From: Rhizomys pruinosus
Taxonomy: Eukaryota > Chordata > Mammalia > Rodentia > Spalacidae
Assembly: GCA_009823505.1 (NCBI GenBank)
Contig: VZQC01006319.1
Coordinates: forward strand, 1,868,861 to 1,932,860
DNA: 64,000 nt
Reading direction: 5' to 3'
Made by a program: the position numbers and the translations under genes. This document shows positions 32,653 to 45,094 of this stretch, one piece after another. Below the pieces are notes generated by a model. That model saw only the letters and a program-made list of their open reading frames with translations. It did not search any database and was not told where the DNA came from. The stretch's first letter is position 1. Each line of letters opens with the position of its first letter.

Positions 32653-32710
32653 CTAAAGACCGGTTTTTTAAAAACAACAACAACAAAAAAAAAAACAAAC
32701 AAACAGAATA

Positions 32711-32860
32711 GGCCAGACATGGTTGTGCAGGTCTTTTGTGCCAGCTTTTATGGGGTAGAGGTAGACACACATTTGTGAGGTTAAAGTCAGTCTGGTCTAC
32801 AAATTGGGTTCCAGAACAGCCAAGTAAAAACAGCCTGTCTAAAGTGAATGAATAAATATA
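32711..32860 (+). mobile_element. B1 SINE (old)
   Basis: Diverged B1 with 'cagacatggttgtgcagg', 'tctggtctacaaattgggtt' and a 'cctgtctaaa' end. Confidence 0.75.
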
Positions 32861-32874
32861 TAAACCAAAAACTG

Positions 32875-33175
32875 GGAGCAGAAGAACCAGAGCTCGTGCA
32901 CTAAGGACGGCCATGTGGTCATGCGCACATAGGCAGCAAGAATTAGACTCATGGTAATTAGTAAAAAAAAAACAAAAACCCTTGGGCTGTTGGGATAGCG
33001 CAGCCGTTAAAGGCTGAGGCTGAGAACCGCAAAAAAAAAAAACAACAAAAACCCAAATTAAAAAGACAACATAAAGTTGGGAGGGAGGTAGAGAGAGGTG
33101 TTACGGTAACAGGAATGGGGGTGGATGAATGTGATCCATATGTAATATATAATAAGACTTTCAAAGAATGAAAAA
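32875..33175 (+). mobile_element. LINE-1 3' end
   Basis: A 3'UTR-type end with 'cataaagttgggagggagg' and 'ataagactttcaaagaatg'. Parallels 6931-7140. Interrupted by a mini-SINE. Confidence 0.7.
32982..33043 (+). mobile_element. 62-bp mini-SINE with A tail
   Basis: About 49 bp of tRNA/B3-like sequence with a 'tagcgcagccg' A-box-like motif, then 12-13 A residues. It is flanked by perfect AACAAAAACCC duplications (32971-32981 and 33044-33054). It reads like a B3 head joined to the 'ggctgagaaccg' part with the rest missing. Confidence 0.75.
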
Positions 33176-33567
33176 TATATTAAAAATGGGTCAGAGCTTA
33201 AGCAAATAGATATTATACCTAACAAACTTAGAGCCAACATTATACTAATGGGGAAAACCTGAAAAGTATTTCTTCTAAAATCAGGAATGACGCAAGGAGT
33301 CCCCTCTGTCTACTCTTATTCAATGTAAACAACAAAAGAAAACAACACAGTGTTAAAATGGGGAGAAGGAAATCCTCCTTTGTTGCAGATGACAGATCAA
33401 GACCACACCAGGAAACAACACTTTCAGTAGCACCAGGACAGAAAATCAACACAACAATAATCAGCAGCTTTTCTATATACCAATAAGAAACACTCTGAGT
33501 TCTAGCCCCATTCATTATGGCCTTAAAACAAGTACCTCAGAGCCAACAGACATTCATCTCAAGTGGC
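33176..33567 (+). mobile_element. LINE-1 ORF2 reverse-transcriptase fragment
   Basis: Continues the old fragment at 30126-30640 in the RT domain. 'caatgtaaacaacaaaagaa' follows the 'LLFN' region, then RT sequence just before the next L1 leader. Same arrangement as 7141-7478. Confidence 0.7.
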
Positions 33568-33570
33568 AAC

Positions 33571-34370
33571 AGCTTGGGGGACCAGGCTTCTGGCTCTCCA
33601 AGTCCTAGATAGCACCCAGTAAACGATGCCTATGGTACCTATAGAATCACACAGCATCTCGGGAGCAGGTTTTCTGTTCTAGCAGGTTCAGGAAGCTCTG
33701 GGCACTATGTCCTCCCTTCTGGAGTGAGCTGGAGCATCTTGGAATCCAGGCCTTTAGCCCTGGTGGGTCCAGAGGTCAGGGTTGGTTTTGCTTCAATGTG
33801 CATAGGACCCCCAACCAAGGTTTGGCTCCAGTGGTCTCTTACGTGGGTGAGTGTTGTGGAGTTTAGACTCCTGAGTTCCAGTGATCACTCCAAGATTAAC
33901 AGTCTGTACTGCTCTGGTCCTGGAGGTTGCTTCAGGTTTGTGTTGTTGACTGGAGCCCAGGTTGGTGCACAGACTTTGGTGAGACAGGCATTAGGACTCC
34001 TACTAGGGAGTTCAAAGAGTCTAGGAGGTGACCGTCTGGTCCTGCCTGGTTGCCTTTGGGCTTGGTGTGTGATCTTTTCCAGGACCCTGTTGGTTCATAG
34101 GCAAGATGAGTTTACCTCAACAATTTATTGGATTGTCAATATCAGTTTCTACCAGTCCCCAAGGGTAAGCATCATGCAGATATCCCTATAGGAATAATCC
34201 CAGGAAAAAGAAGTATCCTAATCTTCTTGTAGGATGAGGATGGCAAAATCTTAAGACAAATCCACTGGAACAAGTGCCCAAAACATGACAAAGAAATACA
34301 AAGAATATGACACAGCCATCAACTATGACCCACCCCAAATGACTAACTCACACATAATGGAATTCAGAAC
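33571..34370 (+). mobile_element. LINE-1 5'UTR (younger L1)
   Basis: Begins with 'gcttgggggaccaggcttct' and is rich in short GG/CC blocks. It shares sequence with 7479-8270. As the L1 leader it would carry the promoter. It is repeated at 35680-36480. Confidence 0.75.
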
Positions 34371-35465
34371 AAGACAGATGAAATGTCTAGGAAATATTTC
34401 AGTGTTTTACTTTTTATTGACTATATAGAAAAATCAAACAATTAGATGCATGAATTAAGGAAATCAATCCAAGACCTCCACACAACAGTCTCCAAAGTGA
34501 ATGAAACTGTCAGTAAACTGGAGGCCAATGCCCAAAATATGGAGGGAAATTTAGCAAGGAGATTGAAACATTGAAAAGGAGACAAACATAAATACTTGAA
34601 ATGAAGAAGGTAGCCAATCATATAAAACTAATAAGTAGTTATTAACAGACAAGACCATGCAGAAGAATCAGTTTCAGGGATGGAGGATAATGTCAAGACA
34701 ATCACGCCAACAGACACATGTAAGAGAGAAAGCTAATGAGGATGAACAACATTTCCAAGAAGTCTGGGATACATTCAAGTCACTAAACCAGAGAATTTAT
34801 GATGTACAAGAAGGAACAGAGATAAAATCAAATGGAACAGACAGATTACTCAACAAAATGATTAGAAAGTATTATTAGCAGAAAACTTATCAAACCTAGA
34901 AAAGGAAGTGCACACTCAAACACAAGAAGTAGATAGAACTCCAAATAGACATGATCAGAGAAGAAACTCACATGGTATGTCATAGTCAGCATGTCAAAAA
35001 TGCAAATTAAAAAATAATCTGAAAAGCAGCTTGGGAAAAATGCACAGTTACATACAAAAGTAAAAATATCAGAATTACCCTATACTTCTCATCAGCCACC
35101 TTAAAAGCCAGAAGAGTGTAGAATGAAATATTTCAACTCTGAATGGAAATAACTGTGAATCAAGAATGATATACACTGCACAGTTATCTTTTAAAGTAGA
35201 TGGTGAAATAAAGGTATTTCAAGACAAACACAGATTTAGTCAGTATATGATAATCAATCAGGAATTGCAGAAATTCCTAAGGGAATAGTTTATGAGGAAG
35301 AAGAACGACTCCTCCCTGTGAATACATGAGAGTGTAAACTCCATGGAAATTACAGATAAAGAAAGTTGACCCAGGAAAGAAATACCCACGCCAAACACAG
35401 GAGCTCAACAAATTAATACCAGAAAAGGGAAAAAATATATAGATAATTCAGCAAAACAGAACACC
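34371..35465 (+). pseudogene. LINE-1 ORF1 (younger L1)
   Basis: Coiled-coil region (about 34440-34620), RRM region (about 34650-35060; frame 34657-34878 includes 'FQEVWDTFKSLNQRIYDVQE') and C-terminal region (to about 35440). Stops and small indels are present, so it is not intact as written. Confidence 0.75.
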
Positions 35466-35515
35466 ACCAAAAATGTACATGCCCCCTCCCCCCCTTGTAT
35501 TCCCTGGTAATGACC

Positions 35516-35679
35516 ATTTATTTTTTTCTTAAATTTTGTATTGAACTTTTGTGCATTTCATACAACATTTCGTAATCAATTTTAGACTCGTTCCCCCTTC
35601 CATGCCCCCACCCCTTCAGAGAGCATGTATTCTGCCATACCTGTCTTACACCTTCTCTTGGTCTTTTTTTTTTTTTTTA
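35516..35679 (-). mobile_element. LINE-1 3'UTR fragment (-) inserted at ORF2 start
   Basis: The reverse of a younger-L1 3'UTR ('ccccaccccttcagagagcatg', 'attctgccatacctgtc') begins just after the first ORF2 codons ('cctggtaatgacc'). Confidence 0.65.
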
Positions 35680-37779
35680 AGCTTGGGGGACCAGGCTTCT
35701 GGCTCTCCAAGTCCTAGATAGCACCCAGTAAACGATGCCTATGGTACCTATAGAATCACACAGCATCTCGGGAGCAGGTTTTCTGTTCTAGCAGGTTCAG
35801 GAAGCTCTGGGCACTATGTCCTCCCTTCTGGAGTGAGCTGGAGCATCTTGGAATCCAGGCCTTTAGCCCTGGTGGGTCCAGAGGTCAGGGTTGGTTTTGC
35901 TTCAATGTGCATAGGACCCCCAACCAAGGGTGGCTCCAGTGGGTCTTATACGGTGGGTGACGTGTTGTGGAGTTAGACTCCTGGAGTTCCAGTTAATCAC
36001 TCCAAGATTAACAGTCTGTACTGCTCTGGTCCTGGAGGTTGCTTCAGGTTTGTGTTGTTGACTGGAGCCCAGGTTGGTGCACAGACTTTGGTGAGACAGG
36101 CATTAGGACTCCTACTAGGGAGTTACAAAGGGTCTGGACGGTGACCGTCTGGTCCTGCCTGGTTGCCTTTGGGCTTGGTGTGTGATCTTGTTCCAGGACC
36201 CGGTTCGGTTCTAGGCCAAGGGCATTTACCTCAACAATTTATTGGATTGTCAATATCAGTTTCTACCAGTCCCCAAGGGTAAGCATCATGCAGATATCCC
36301 TATAGGAATAATCCCAGGAAAAAGAAGTATCCTAATCTTCTTGTAGGATGAGGATGGCAAAATCTTAAGACAAATCCACTGGAACAAGGTCCGTCAAAAC
36401 ATGACCAAAGAAATACAAAGAATATGACACAGCCATCAACTATGACCCACCCCAAATGACTAACTCACACATAATGGAATTCAGAACAAGACAGATGAAA
36501 TGTCTAGGAAATATTTCAGTGATTTACTTTATTGACTATATAGAAAATCACCACTATTAGATGCATGAATTAAGGAAATCAATCCAAGACCTCCACACAA
36601 CAGTCTCCAAAGTGAATGAAACAATGGTTCAGTAAATCTGGAGGCCATGCCCAAAATATGGATGGGAAATTTAGCAAGGAGATTGAAACATTGAAACACG
36701 GAGACAAACATTACAATACTTGAAATGAAGAAGGTAGCCAATCATATAAAACTAATAAGTAGTTATTAACAGACAAGACCATGCAGAAGAATCAGTTTCA
36801 GGGATGGAGGATAATGTCAAGACAATCACGCCAACAGACACATGTAAGAGAGAAAGCTAATGAGGATGAACAACATTTCCAAGAAGTCTGGGATACATTC
36901 AAGTCACTAAACCAGAGAATTTTTATCATTTACAAGAGGAACGAGAATAAAATCAATGGAACAGACAGATTCTCAACAAAATGATTAGAACGTATGATTA
37001 GCAGACCTATCAAACCTAGCAAGAAGTGCACCTCACCAACGAGTAGTCGAAACTCCAAATAGACTGCAGCGAGAGAAACTCACTGGTGCTGTCATAGTCA
37101 GCAGTCAAAGAAGCCAATTAAATATCTGAAAAGCAGCTTGGGAAAAATGCACAGTTACATACAAAAGTAAAAATAGTCAGAATACCCTATACTTCTCATC
37201 AGCCACCTTAAAAGCCAGAAGAGTGTAGAATGAAATATTTCAACTCTGAATGGAAATAACGTGAATCAGAATGATATACACTGCACAGTTATCTTTTAAA
37301 CTTAGGGTGAGAAAAAGGTTTTCAAGACAAATCACAGATTAGTCAGTATATGATAATCAATCAGGAATTGCAGAAATTCCTAAGGGAATAGTTTATGAGG
37401 AAGAAGAACGACTCCATCCCTGTGAATACATGAGAGTGTAACTCCATGGAAATTACAGATAAAGAAAGTTGACCCAGGAAAGAAATACCCACGCCAAACA
37501 CAGGAGCTCAACAACTTGAATACCAAAAAAGGAAAAAAATATAGATAATTCAGCAAAACAGAACACCACCAAAAATGTACATGCCCCCTCCCCCCCTTGT
37601 ATTCCCTGGTAATGACCATTTATTTTTTTCTTAAATTGTTGATTGAACTTTTGTGCATGTCATACAATTTCCGTAATCAATTTTAGACTCGTTCCCCCTT
37701 CCATGCCCCCACCCCTTCAGAGAGCATGTATTCTGCCATACCTGTCTTACACCTTCTCTTGGTCTTTTTTTTTTTTTTT
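35680..37779 (+). repeat. Near-identical second copy of 33571-35679 (L1 5'UTR, ORF1, 3'UTR piece)
   Basis: Same order and content as the preceding 2.1 kb, joined head to tail at a T run followed by 'aagcttggggg'. The second copy carries many extra single-base indels (for example around 35930-36000, 36600-36720 and 37000-37120). Confidence 0.95.
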
Positions 37780-37930
37780 AATTTTGTAGATTTTCTGTTG
37801 TTTGGGCAAAAGTTTACTGTTTTAGTCAGTTCTTTGAACAGTCTTTTTGTTGTTGTTTGTTCCCTTTATATTTATATTACTCCAAAATATACATGTAACA
37901 CCCACAAATACACCAAAATTACAACTATAA
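37780..37930 (-). mobile_element. LINE-1 3'UTR fragment (-), remainder
   Basis: Reverse of the (AAC)n-bearing L1 3'UTR ('gtttactgttttagtcagtt', 'tttttgttgttgtttgttcc'). It completes the insertion begun at 37620. ORF2 resumes after it. Confidence 0.65.
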
Positions 37931-40900
37931 AAATGAAATGGTACACAAAAAAAGCAGGTGTTGCTATTTTAATATCAGACAAAATAGACTTTCAAGTGAA
38001 AAGAAATCAGAAGAGACAAGAAGGCCATTACTTTTCAAAGGAACAATTCACCAAGAAGATTTCACAATTATAAATTATATGCACCAAACTCTGGTGCACC
38101 AAACTTTATAAAGACAATTCTCCAGGACCACAAGGACACAGATTAACCCCAAGTACACTCATAGTAGGGGACTTAAATACCCCACTGAGCCCTTTGGACA
38201 GGTCAACAGGACAAAGATAAACAGAGAGACATCTGAACTGAATTGATACACCAAATGACTTCATAGACCTCTGCAGACTATTAACACTAATACCAGAGAA
38301 TACACTTTCTTGACTCAGCACCCCATGGAACATTCTCCAAAATCGACCACATATTGGGACACAGACGAAACCTCCACAAATACAAAAAGATGGAAATAAT
38401 TTCCATGCATTCTAAATCAGACCACAGTGCAATAAGCTCAACATCAACACCAGGATAAGCCCTACGGCCTACAAGAAACACATGGAGACTAAACAACACA
38501 CTCTTGAATAATGAAGGGTCAAGGAGGAAATAAGACAGAAATAAAAACATTCCTGGAACTGAATGGACAATAATAATACAACACAACAAAAACCTATGGG
38601 ATACCTTAAAAGCAGTCCTAAGAGGGAAGTGTATAGCCCTGGGTGCCTACATTAGAAAAACAGAAAGAGGGCTGGGAGAGGATGGCCTAGCGGTTAAGAG
38701 CACGACCGCTCTTGCAGAGTACCTCAGGTATTGATCCCCAGCACCCAAATGGGGCTGCTGAGAACGTCTTGTAACTCCAATTCCAGAGAACGTCCTATTC
38801 CAGGGGAATAGCCGACCCCATCGTTCTGACCTCCCGCAGCATGCATGACCATGGGTGCACAGACTTGCATGGCAGACAGTACATTCATACACATACGAAA
38901 TAAATAAAATTTAAAAAAAAGAAAAAAAAGAGCACAAGTGAACGATCAACACTTGCAAGCTAAAGCACGCGAGAGCAACAACAGATGAACCCTAACACAA
39001 CAGACCGGAAGAAATAACAAAAATCAGAGCGAAATCAATAAATAGAAACAAAGAAAACAATACAAAAATCATTGATTCCAAAGTTGGGGTTCTTTGAAAG
39101 ATAAACAGGATAGAATACCTCTAGCCCAGTTAACCAAAGAAAGAAGGAACACTCCAAATCAATACAATCACTGATGAAAAGGGAAATACCACAACAAGAC
39201 AAGGAAAAGATCCAGAAAATCATACGGGAATACTTCAAAAACCTATACTGTACCAAGTTTGAAAACCTAGAAGAAATGGATGAATATCTGAAATCCTGGA
39301 AATCACCAAAGCTCAACTAGAAGAGATCGATAGATTAAACAGACCCATAAGTTTAATGAAGAAATGTAAAGATGTAATAAGAAAAATTCCCAACTAAAAA
39401 AAGCCCAGCACCAGACGGTTTCACGAAATTCTATAAACATTCACAAAGACCTCAACCAATATACTGAAATTGTTGAAGGAGGACAAACAGAGGGAAGTCT
39501 CCCAAATTCCTTCTATGAATTCAGCATCACTCTAATACCAAAACCAGGCAAATGATACAACTAAAAAGGAGAACTATAGACAAAGCTCCGTATGAACACA
39601 GATGCCAAAATTCTAAACAGATATGCTGGCAAATCGCATACACTCACATCAAGAAAATCATCCATCATACCAAGTTGATTCATACCAGAGAGATGCAGGA
39701 TGGTTAAACATACGAAATCAATAAATATCACAAGCACATAAATGGAATGAAAGACAAAACCACACCACATCTCAATTGACGCTAAAAAGCTTTGACAAAA
39801 TCCAGCAGTCCTTCATGTTAAAGTCCTAGAGAGGAATTGATTGGAGGGATCATTCCCAATGTAATCAAAGCCATATACAGAAGAAACCCACAGCCCAATC
39901 AATCCTAAATGGGGACATGCGGACAGAAACAATCCTTTAAAGGTAGGAACTCAGCAAGGCTCCCCCTGTCACCACCCTCTTCAATATAGTGCTTTGAAAA
40001 CTTGCTACAGCAATAAGGCAAGAAAAGGAAATTAAAGGAGTACTAATTGGAAAAGAGGAAGTCAACCTATCCCTATTTGCTGATGATATGAGGGTTTACT
40101 TAAGGGATGCTAAAAACTCCACCAGAAAACTCCTAAAACGATTAACAGCTTCAGCAAAGTGCAGGATACAAAATTAACCTAAAAAAAATCAATGGCCTTT
40201 CTTTTACCAATAAAAGCACTGGAGAAGGAGATGCAAGGAGATTTTCCCACTACAATAGCCCAAAAACAATAAAATACCCAGGAACAAACCTAACCAAAGA
40301 CACCAAACATCTCTACACAAAAATTTTAAAACCCTTAAAGAAGAAATTGAAGACATCAGGAGATGGAAAAACCTCCCATGCTCATGGATTGGGAAAATTA
40401 ACATTGAAAATGGTCCATTCTACCCAAACTCTTGTATAGATTTAATGCAATCCCAACTAAATCCAAGAGTTTTTTCACAGGCTTGGAAAAAAAGTCCTTA
40501 AATTCATTGGGAAACAAAAGACCCAGATAGCCAAAACAACCCTGATGAAAAGAGCAACACAGGGGAGTCCTATACCAGACCTCAAACTATACTACAGGGC
40601 CTAGAGTCTAAAAAACAGCCTGGTACTGGGCGAAAAAACAGACCTGTTGACCAGTGGAACAAACCAAGATCCAAACTGAGCCACATACAATTTCAGCCAT
40701 CATCATTTGACAAGGGGTCAAGAAGCCACAATGGAGGAAAGACAGCATCTTCAGCAAGTGGTGTTGGCAAAACTGGATCACCACTTGTAGAGAGAAATTA
40801 AACCCCTAAACCTCACCCTGTACAAAAGTCAACTCCGAATGGACAAAGACCTCAACGTGAAACCCCAACTCTGAAGGTGATAGAAGAAAAAAGTTGGCAG

Positions 40901-41329
40901 CAGACTACAAGACATAGGCATAGGAAAAGACTTCCTAAATCAGACAGCAGCTGTGCAAGAATAAGGTCGACAATTGACAAATGGGACTCATTAAACTCAA
41001 AAGCTCTGTACATCAAAAGAAACATCAAGGAAATGAAAAGAAATCCCCAGAGTGGGAGGAAACCTTCACCAACAGAAACATCTGGCAAACATGATTTCCA
41101 GAATATAAACGACTCAAAAACAAAGAAGAAAGAAAACAAAATGACCCACTCAATAGATGAGCAAAAGAGCTGAATAGAGACTTCACAGAGGAGGAATTAG
41201 AGATGGCGGAGAAACACCTTAAGAAGTGGTTCAACATCACTAATCATTAAGGAAATGCAAATCAAACCACTTTAAGATGTCATCTCTACTCAATAAGACT
41301 GGCTAGGATCAAGAAAACAAATGATCCGT
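37931..41329 (+). pseudogene. LINE-1 ORF2 (younger L1), endonuclease to C-terminus
   Basis: Endonuclease motifs include 'KAGVAILISDKIDF' (about 37945-37990) and the GDFN-type region (about 38165). RT region: catalytic FADD codons at 40076-40087, followed by 'MRVYL'. Cys-rich C-terminal sequence reaches 41329, then an N. The first about 200 codons of ORF2 are displaced by the 3'UTR insertion. Many single-base indels break the frame. A B3 interrupts it. Confidence 0.85.
38669..38920 (+). mobile_element. B3-type SINE (young form)
   Basis: Forward B3: 'ggctgggagaggatggccta' to 'acattcatacacatac', then an A-rich tail. It has the internal duplication, though sequence errors blur it. Short AGAAAGAG-type flanks. 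Confidence 0.88.
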
Positions 41330-41330
41330 N
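41330..41330. other. Single N, probable misjoin
   Basis: To the left is L1 ORF2 C-terminal sequence. To the right the sequence restarts inside the L1 3'UTR/ORF2 endonuclease region already seen at about 37776. Confidence 0.75.
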
Positions 41331-42265
41331 CTTAATTTTAGTAATTTTCTGTTGCGCAGAAGTTTCAGAAGTTTACTTTCAAAAAGTCCTTTAGTCAGCT
41401 CTTTGAACAGTCCTTTTTGTTGTTGTTTGTTCCCTTTAATTTTATATTTACTCCAAAAATATACATGTATATCACGCCACAAATACACCAAAATTACAAC
41501 ATCTAAAAATGAAAAATGGTACCAAAAGAAGCAGGTGTTGCTATTTTAATATCAGACAAAATAGACTTTCAAGTGAAAAGAATCAGAAGAGACAAAGAAG
41601 GCCATTACATTTTTTATCAAAGGAACAATTCACCAAGAAGATTTCACAATTATAAATATATATATGCACCAAACTCTGGTGCACAAACTTTATAAAGACA
41701 ATTCTCCAGGACCACAAGGACACAGATTAACCCCATAAGTACACTCATAGTAGGGGACTTAAATACCCCACTGAGCCCTTTGGACAGGTCAACAGGACAA
41801 AGATAAACAGAGAGACATCTGAACTGAAATATGTACACCAAATGACTTCATAGACCTCTGCAGACTATTACACCCTACCTAATATCCAGAGAATACACTT
41901 TCTACTCAGCACCCCATGGAACATTCTCCAAAATCGACCACATATTGGGACACAGAGAAACCTCCACAAATACAAAAAGATTGAAAAATTTCATGCATTC
42001 TATAATCAGACCACAGTGCAATAAGCTCAACATCAACACCAGGATAAGCCCTACGGCCTACAAGAAAACACATGGAGACTAAACAACACACTCTTGAATA
42101 ATGATGGGTCAAGGAGGAGTAAAGAACAGAAATAAAAAGCATTCCTGGAACTGAATGGACAATAATAATACAACACAACAAAAACCTATGGGATACCTTA
42201 AAAGCAGTCCTAAGAGGGGAAGTTTATAGCCCTGGGTGCCTACATTAGAAAAACAGAAAGATTGC
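41331..42265 (+). repeat. Second copy of 37776-38660 (L1 3'UTR piece plus ORF2 endonuclease)
   Basis: Parallels the earlier block, including the (-) 3'UTR piece and the 'ggggacttaaataccccact' stretch, with scattered indels. At about 42265 it leaves the earlier copy, where the B3 would start, and continues into the ORF2 end. Confidence 0.9.
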
Positions 42266-42830
42266 CGGGCTTGGAGACGATGGCCCCCTCTCACTACATT
42301 GTCTAGACTGGTGTCAAGTGCTGGAGAGGTTGTGGGGAAAGGGGAACACTCATCCACTGCTGGTGGGAATGTAAACTCGTACAGCCACTATGGAAATCAG
42401 TGTGGAGAACCCTTGGAAGACTTGGAATGAACTTGCCACCCGACCCAGCCATACCACTCCTAGCCATGTACCCTCAAGACTCACCCTACCGCAGAGATAC
42501 ATATACGGCCATATTTATTTCAGCTCTCTTCACAATAGCAAGGAGCTGAAACCAACCCAAATGCCCCTCAACTGATGATTGGATAGAGAAAATGTGGTAC
42601 ATCTACACAATGGAGTTCCATGTAGCAATAAAGAAAGACGACATCATGAGCTTTGCAGGAAAATGGCTGGAGCTAGAAGACATCATGCTGAGTGAAGTAA
42701 CACAGTCCCAGAAAAACAAACGATGAATGGTATCCCTCATCTGTGGATGCCAGTGCCAATTGTAAGTATTTCTTGTGCATGGCCCCTTGAGCTTTTGTCC
42801 AAGCAGTTGGGAGTAATGCATATTGGAAAT

Positions 42831-42871
<41 letters not shown>

Positions 42872-43065
42872 AAAGGTCTGCATCAAAGAACTGACTAAAA
42901 CAGTGAACTTCTGCTCAAAACAGTCAACTTCCACATGGAGAATATTGAGAAAGACTGAGAAAGAGATGAAAAGCACGTTTGGCAGAATGCATGAGCTCTG
43001 GTGGGGTGGGGGGATAGGGTGGGGGACACAGGTCTAGATTTTAATCTTGTACAAAATATATATTT
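42266..43065 (+). mobile_element. LINE-1 ORF2 C-terminus and 3'UTR (younger L1)
   Basis: Continues from 'aagtgctggagaggttgtgg' through the end of ORF2 (about 42730). The 3'UTR has (AAC)n (42828-42870), a G-rich stretch (about 42990-43030) and an A-rich end at about 43060. The host sequence, an older L1 ORF2, starts directly after. Confidence 0.8.
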
Positions 43066-43447
43066 AAAAAAATTCGTACTGAAAACACAATCTATCAGAA
43101 ACTTTTGGGGAGCAGACCAGGTAGTCCTAAGAGGAAAGTTCTTGGTGATAAGTGCTTACGTTAAAAACTCTTAGTGATTACAAAACAACATTATGATGCT
43201 TCTTGAGGACCTTGAAAAATGAGAAGCAACAAATCTCAATTCCAGGAGATGGCAAGAAATAATAAATATCAAGGAATCAATGAATGAAACAGACGCTAAA
43301 AGAATAATAAAATCAACCAAACAGGGAGTTGGTTCTTTGAAACAGTAGACTGACAAGTCCATAGCAGACTAAAAGAAAGGGAGAGGAGGCCAACAAAACT
43401 GGTCAGAAGGGTGTCACGGCAGCAGGCCCTAGTGAATACAGAACATT

Positions 43448-43617
43448 ATTTTATTTTATTTATTTATTTTTTGGTCTTTTCGAGGCAGGGTCTCCCTTTA
43501 GGTCCAGCTGGCCTGGAGCTCACTATGTAGACCAGGCTGGCCTTGAATTCACAGGAATCTGCCTGCCTCTGCCTCCCGAGTGCTGGGACTAAAGGCATGT
43601 ACCACCACGCCCGGCTA
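43448..43617 (-). mobile_element. B1 SINE with clear target duplication
   Basis: Reverse B1, tail (TTTTA)n, head 'ccaccacgcccggct'. Flanked by AATACAGAACATT (43435-43447 and 43618-43630). Confidence 0.95.
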
Positions 43618-44295
43618 AATACAGAACATTGTTAAACATCACGTTGTAAACATACATTCTAAAAGTCTGGAAACCCAAGAACAAATAGAAGAATTTCTAA
43701 ATCTGTAACAACTACCAAAATTAAAATCATAAGTAATCAATGAATTAAACAGACCCTTACAAGCAGTGAGATAGAAGGTGTAACAAAAGGCTCTATTTAA
43801 TGAAACACCCAGGGCCAGAGAATACTTTACTGCTGAATTCTAGCAAACTTTCAAGGAAGAGCTCATCCTGATACTTCTTTACTTGTTCCACAAAATAGAA
43901 AGTGAAGAAACACTACCAAATCCTCTCTATGGAGTCAGCAACATTCTAATACCAAAACCAGGTAAAGACAGAACAAAAACAGAAAAGTACAGATCTGTTT
44001 CTCTGCTGAGCATAGATGTAAAAATTCTCAACAAAATACTTGCAAACTGAATTAAGGGACATAGTAAGAGGATGATGCAGTATCACCACATGGGTTAGTC
44101 CCAGAAAGGCAATGCTGGTTCAACATACATGAATCAATACATGTAATATAACACTTAAGCCACTGAAGAATAGAAAGCACAAAATCGTCTTCATGAATGC
44201 CAAAAAGGAGTTTGACAAAATTCCACAAGCCTTCATGACAAAAGTTTTGGAGAGTTTAGGAATAGATAGAACAAATGTCAAAATAATAAAGGCTC

Positions 44296-44539
44296 GGGGC
44301 TGGAGAGATGGCCTAGCGGTTAAGAGCGCCAACTGCTCTTACAGAGGACCCAGGTTCGATCCCCAGCACCCACATGGTGGCTGAGAACCGTCTGAAGCTC
44401 CAATTCCAGGAGAACTCCAGTTCCAGGGGAATCTGAGACCCTCTTCTGAACTCCGCGGCGTTGCACGACATGGGTGCACAGACTTGCATGCAGACAGTAC
44501 ATTCATACACATACAGAAATAAATAAAATTAATAAAAAA
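44296..44539 (+). mobile_element. Young B3-type SINE with clear target duplication
   Basis: Forward B3 with the internal 17-bp duplication ('ccaattccaggagaactcc' followed by 'agttccagggga'). Flanked by AAATAATAAAGGCTC (44281-44295 and 44540-44554). Confidence 0.96.
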
Positions 44540-44799
44540 AATAATAAAGGCTCTATGAGACACAGGTAGCAATAACATTATGTTAAATGGAGACACACCG
44601 AAAACATCTCCTTTAAAATCAGGACCAAGACCAGCACACTCAACCTTCTTTCTCTTTTTATATACTTTTAGCTATAGCAAGTAGACAAGAGAAATGCACA
44701 AAGGAATAAAAATAGAAGAGGTCAGACTGTCCCTACTGGCAGATGAAATAATTCTGTACTTAGAGGACCCTATAGAGTAGATTAGAAAACTCCTAGATC

Positions 44800-44991
44800 T
44801 AGCAGGGTGTGGTGGCGCATGCCTTTAATCCTAGCACTTGGGAGGCAGAGGCAGGCAGATCTCTGTGAGTTCAAGGCCAGCCTGATCTACAGAGTGAGTT
44901 CCAGGCCAGCTGGGGCTATAACGAGACCCTGTCTAAAAAAGACAAAAAAAAAAAAAAAAACAAAAAAAAAAAAAGAGACAACAAACAAAAC

Positions 44992-45021
<30 letters not shown>
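44800..45021 (+). mobile_element. B1 SINE with long A-rich tail
   Basis: Forward B1 with an A/AC-rich tail of about 85 bp (44935-45021). Flanked by AGAAAACTCCTAGATC (44784-44799 and repeated at about 45022). Confidence 0.95.
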
Positions 45022-45027
<6 letters not shown>

Positions 45028-45094
45028 CTCCTAGATCCAATAAACCTTTACAGTAAAGTTGCAGGATACAAAAATCAGTATTAAAAAATACATG

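Noticed and set aside
32982..33030. Possible tRNA gene from an A-box-like motif
   Set aside because: There is no B box, no acceptor-stem pairing and an A tail with target duplications, so it is a retroposed SINE fragment.
33724..34191. 155-codon open frame
   Set aside because: It lies in the L1 5'UTR. There is no recognised domain, and the same region in the second copy (about 35830-36300) is not kept open.
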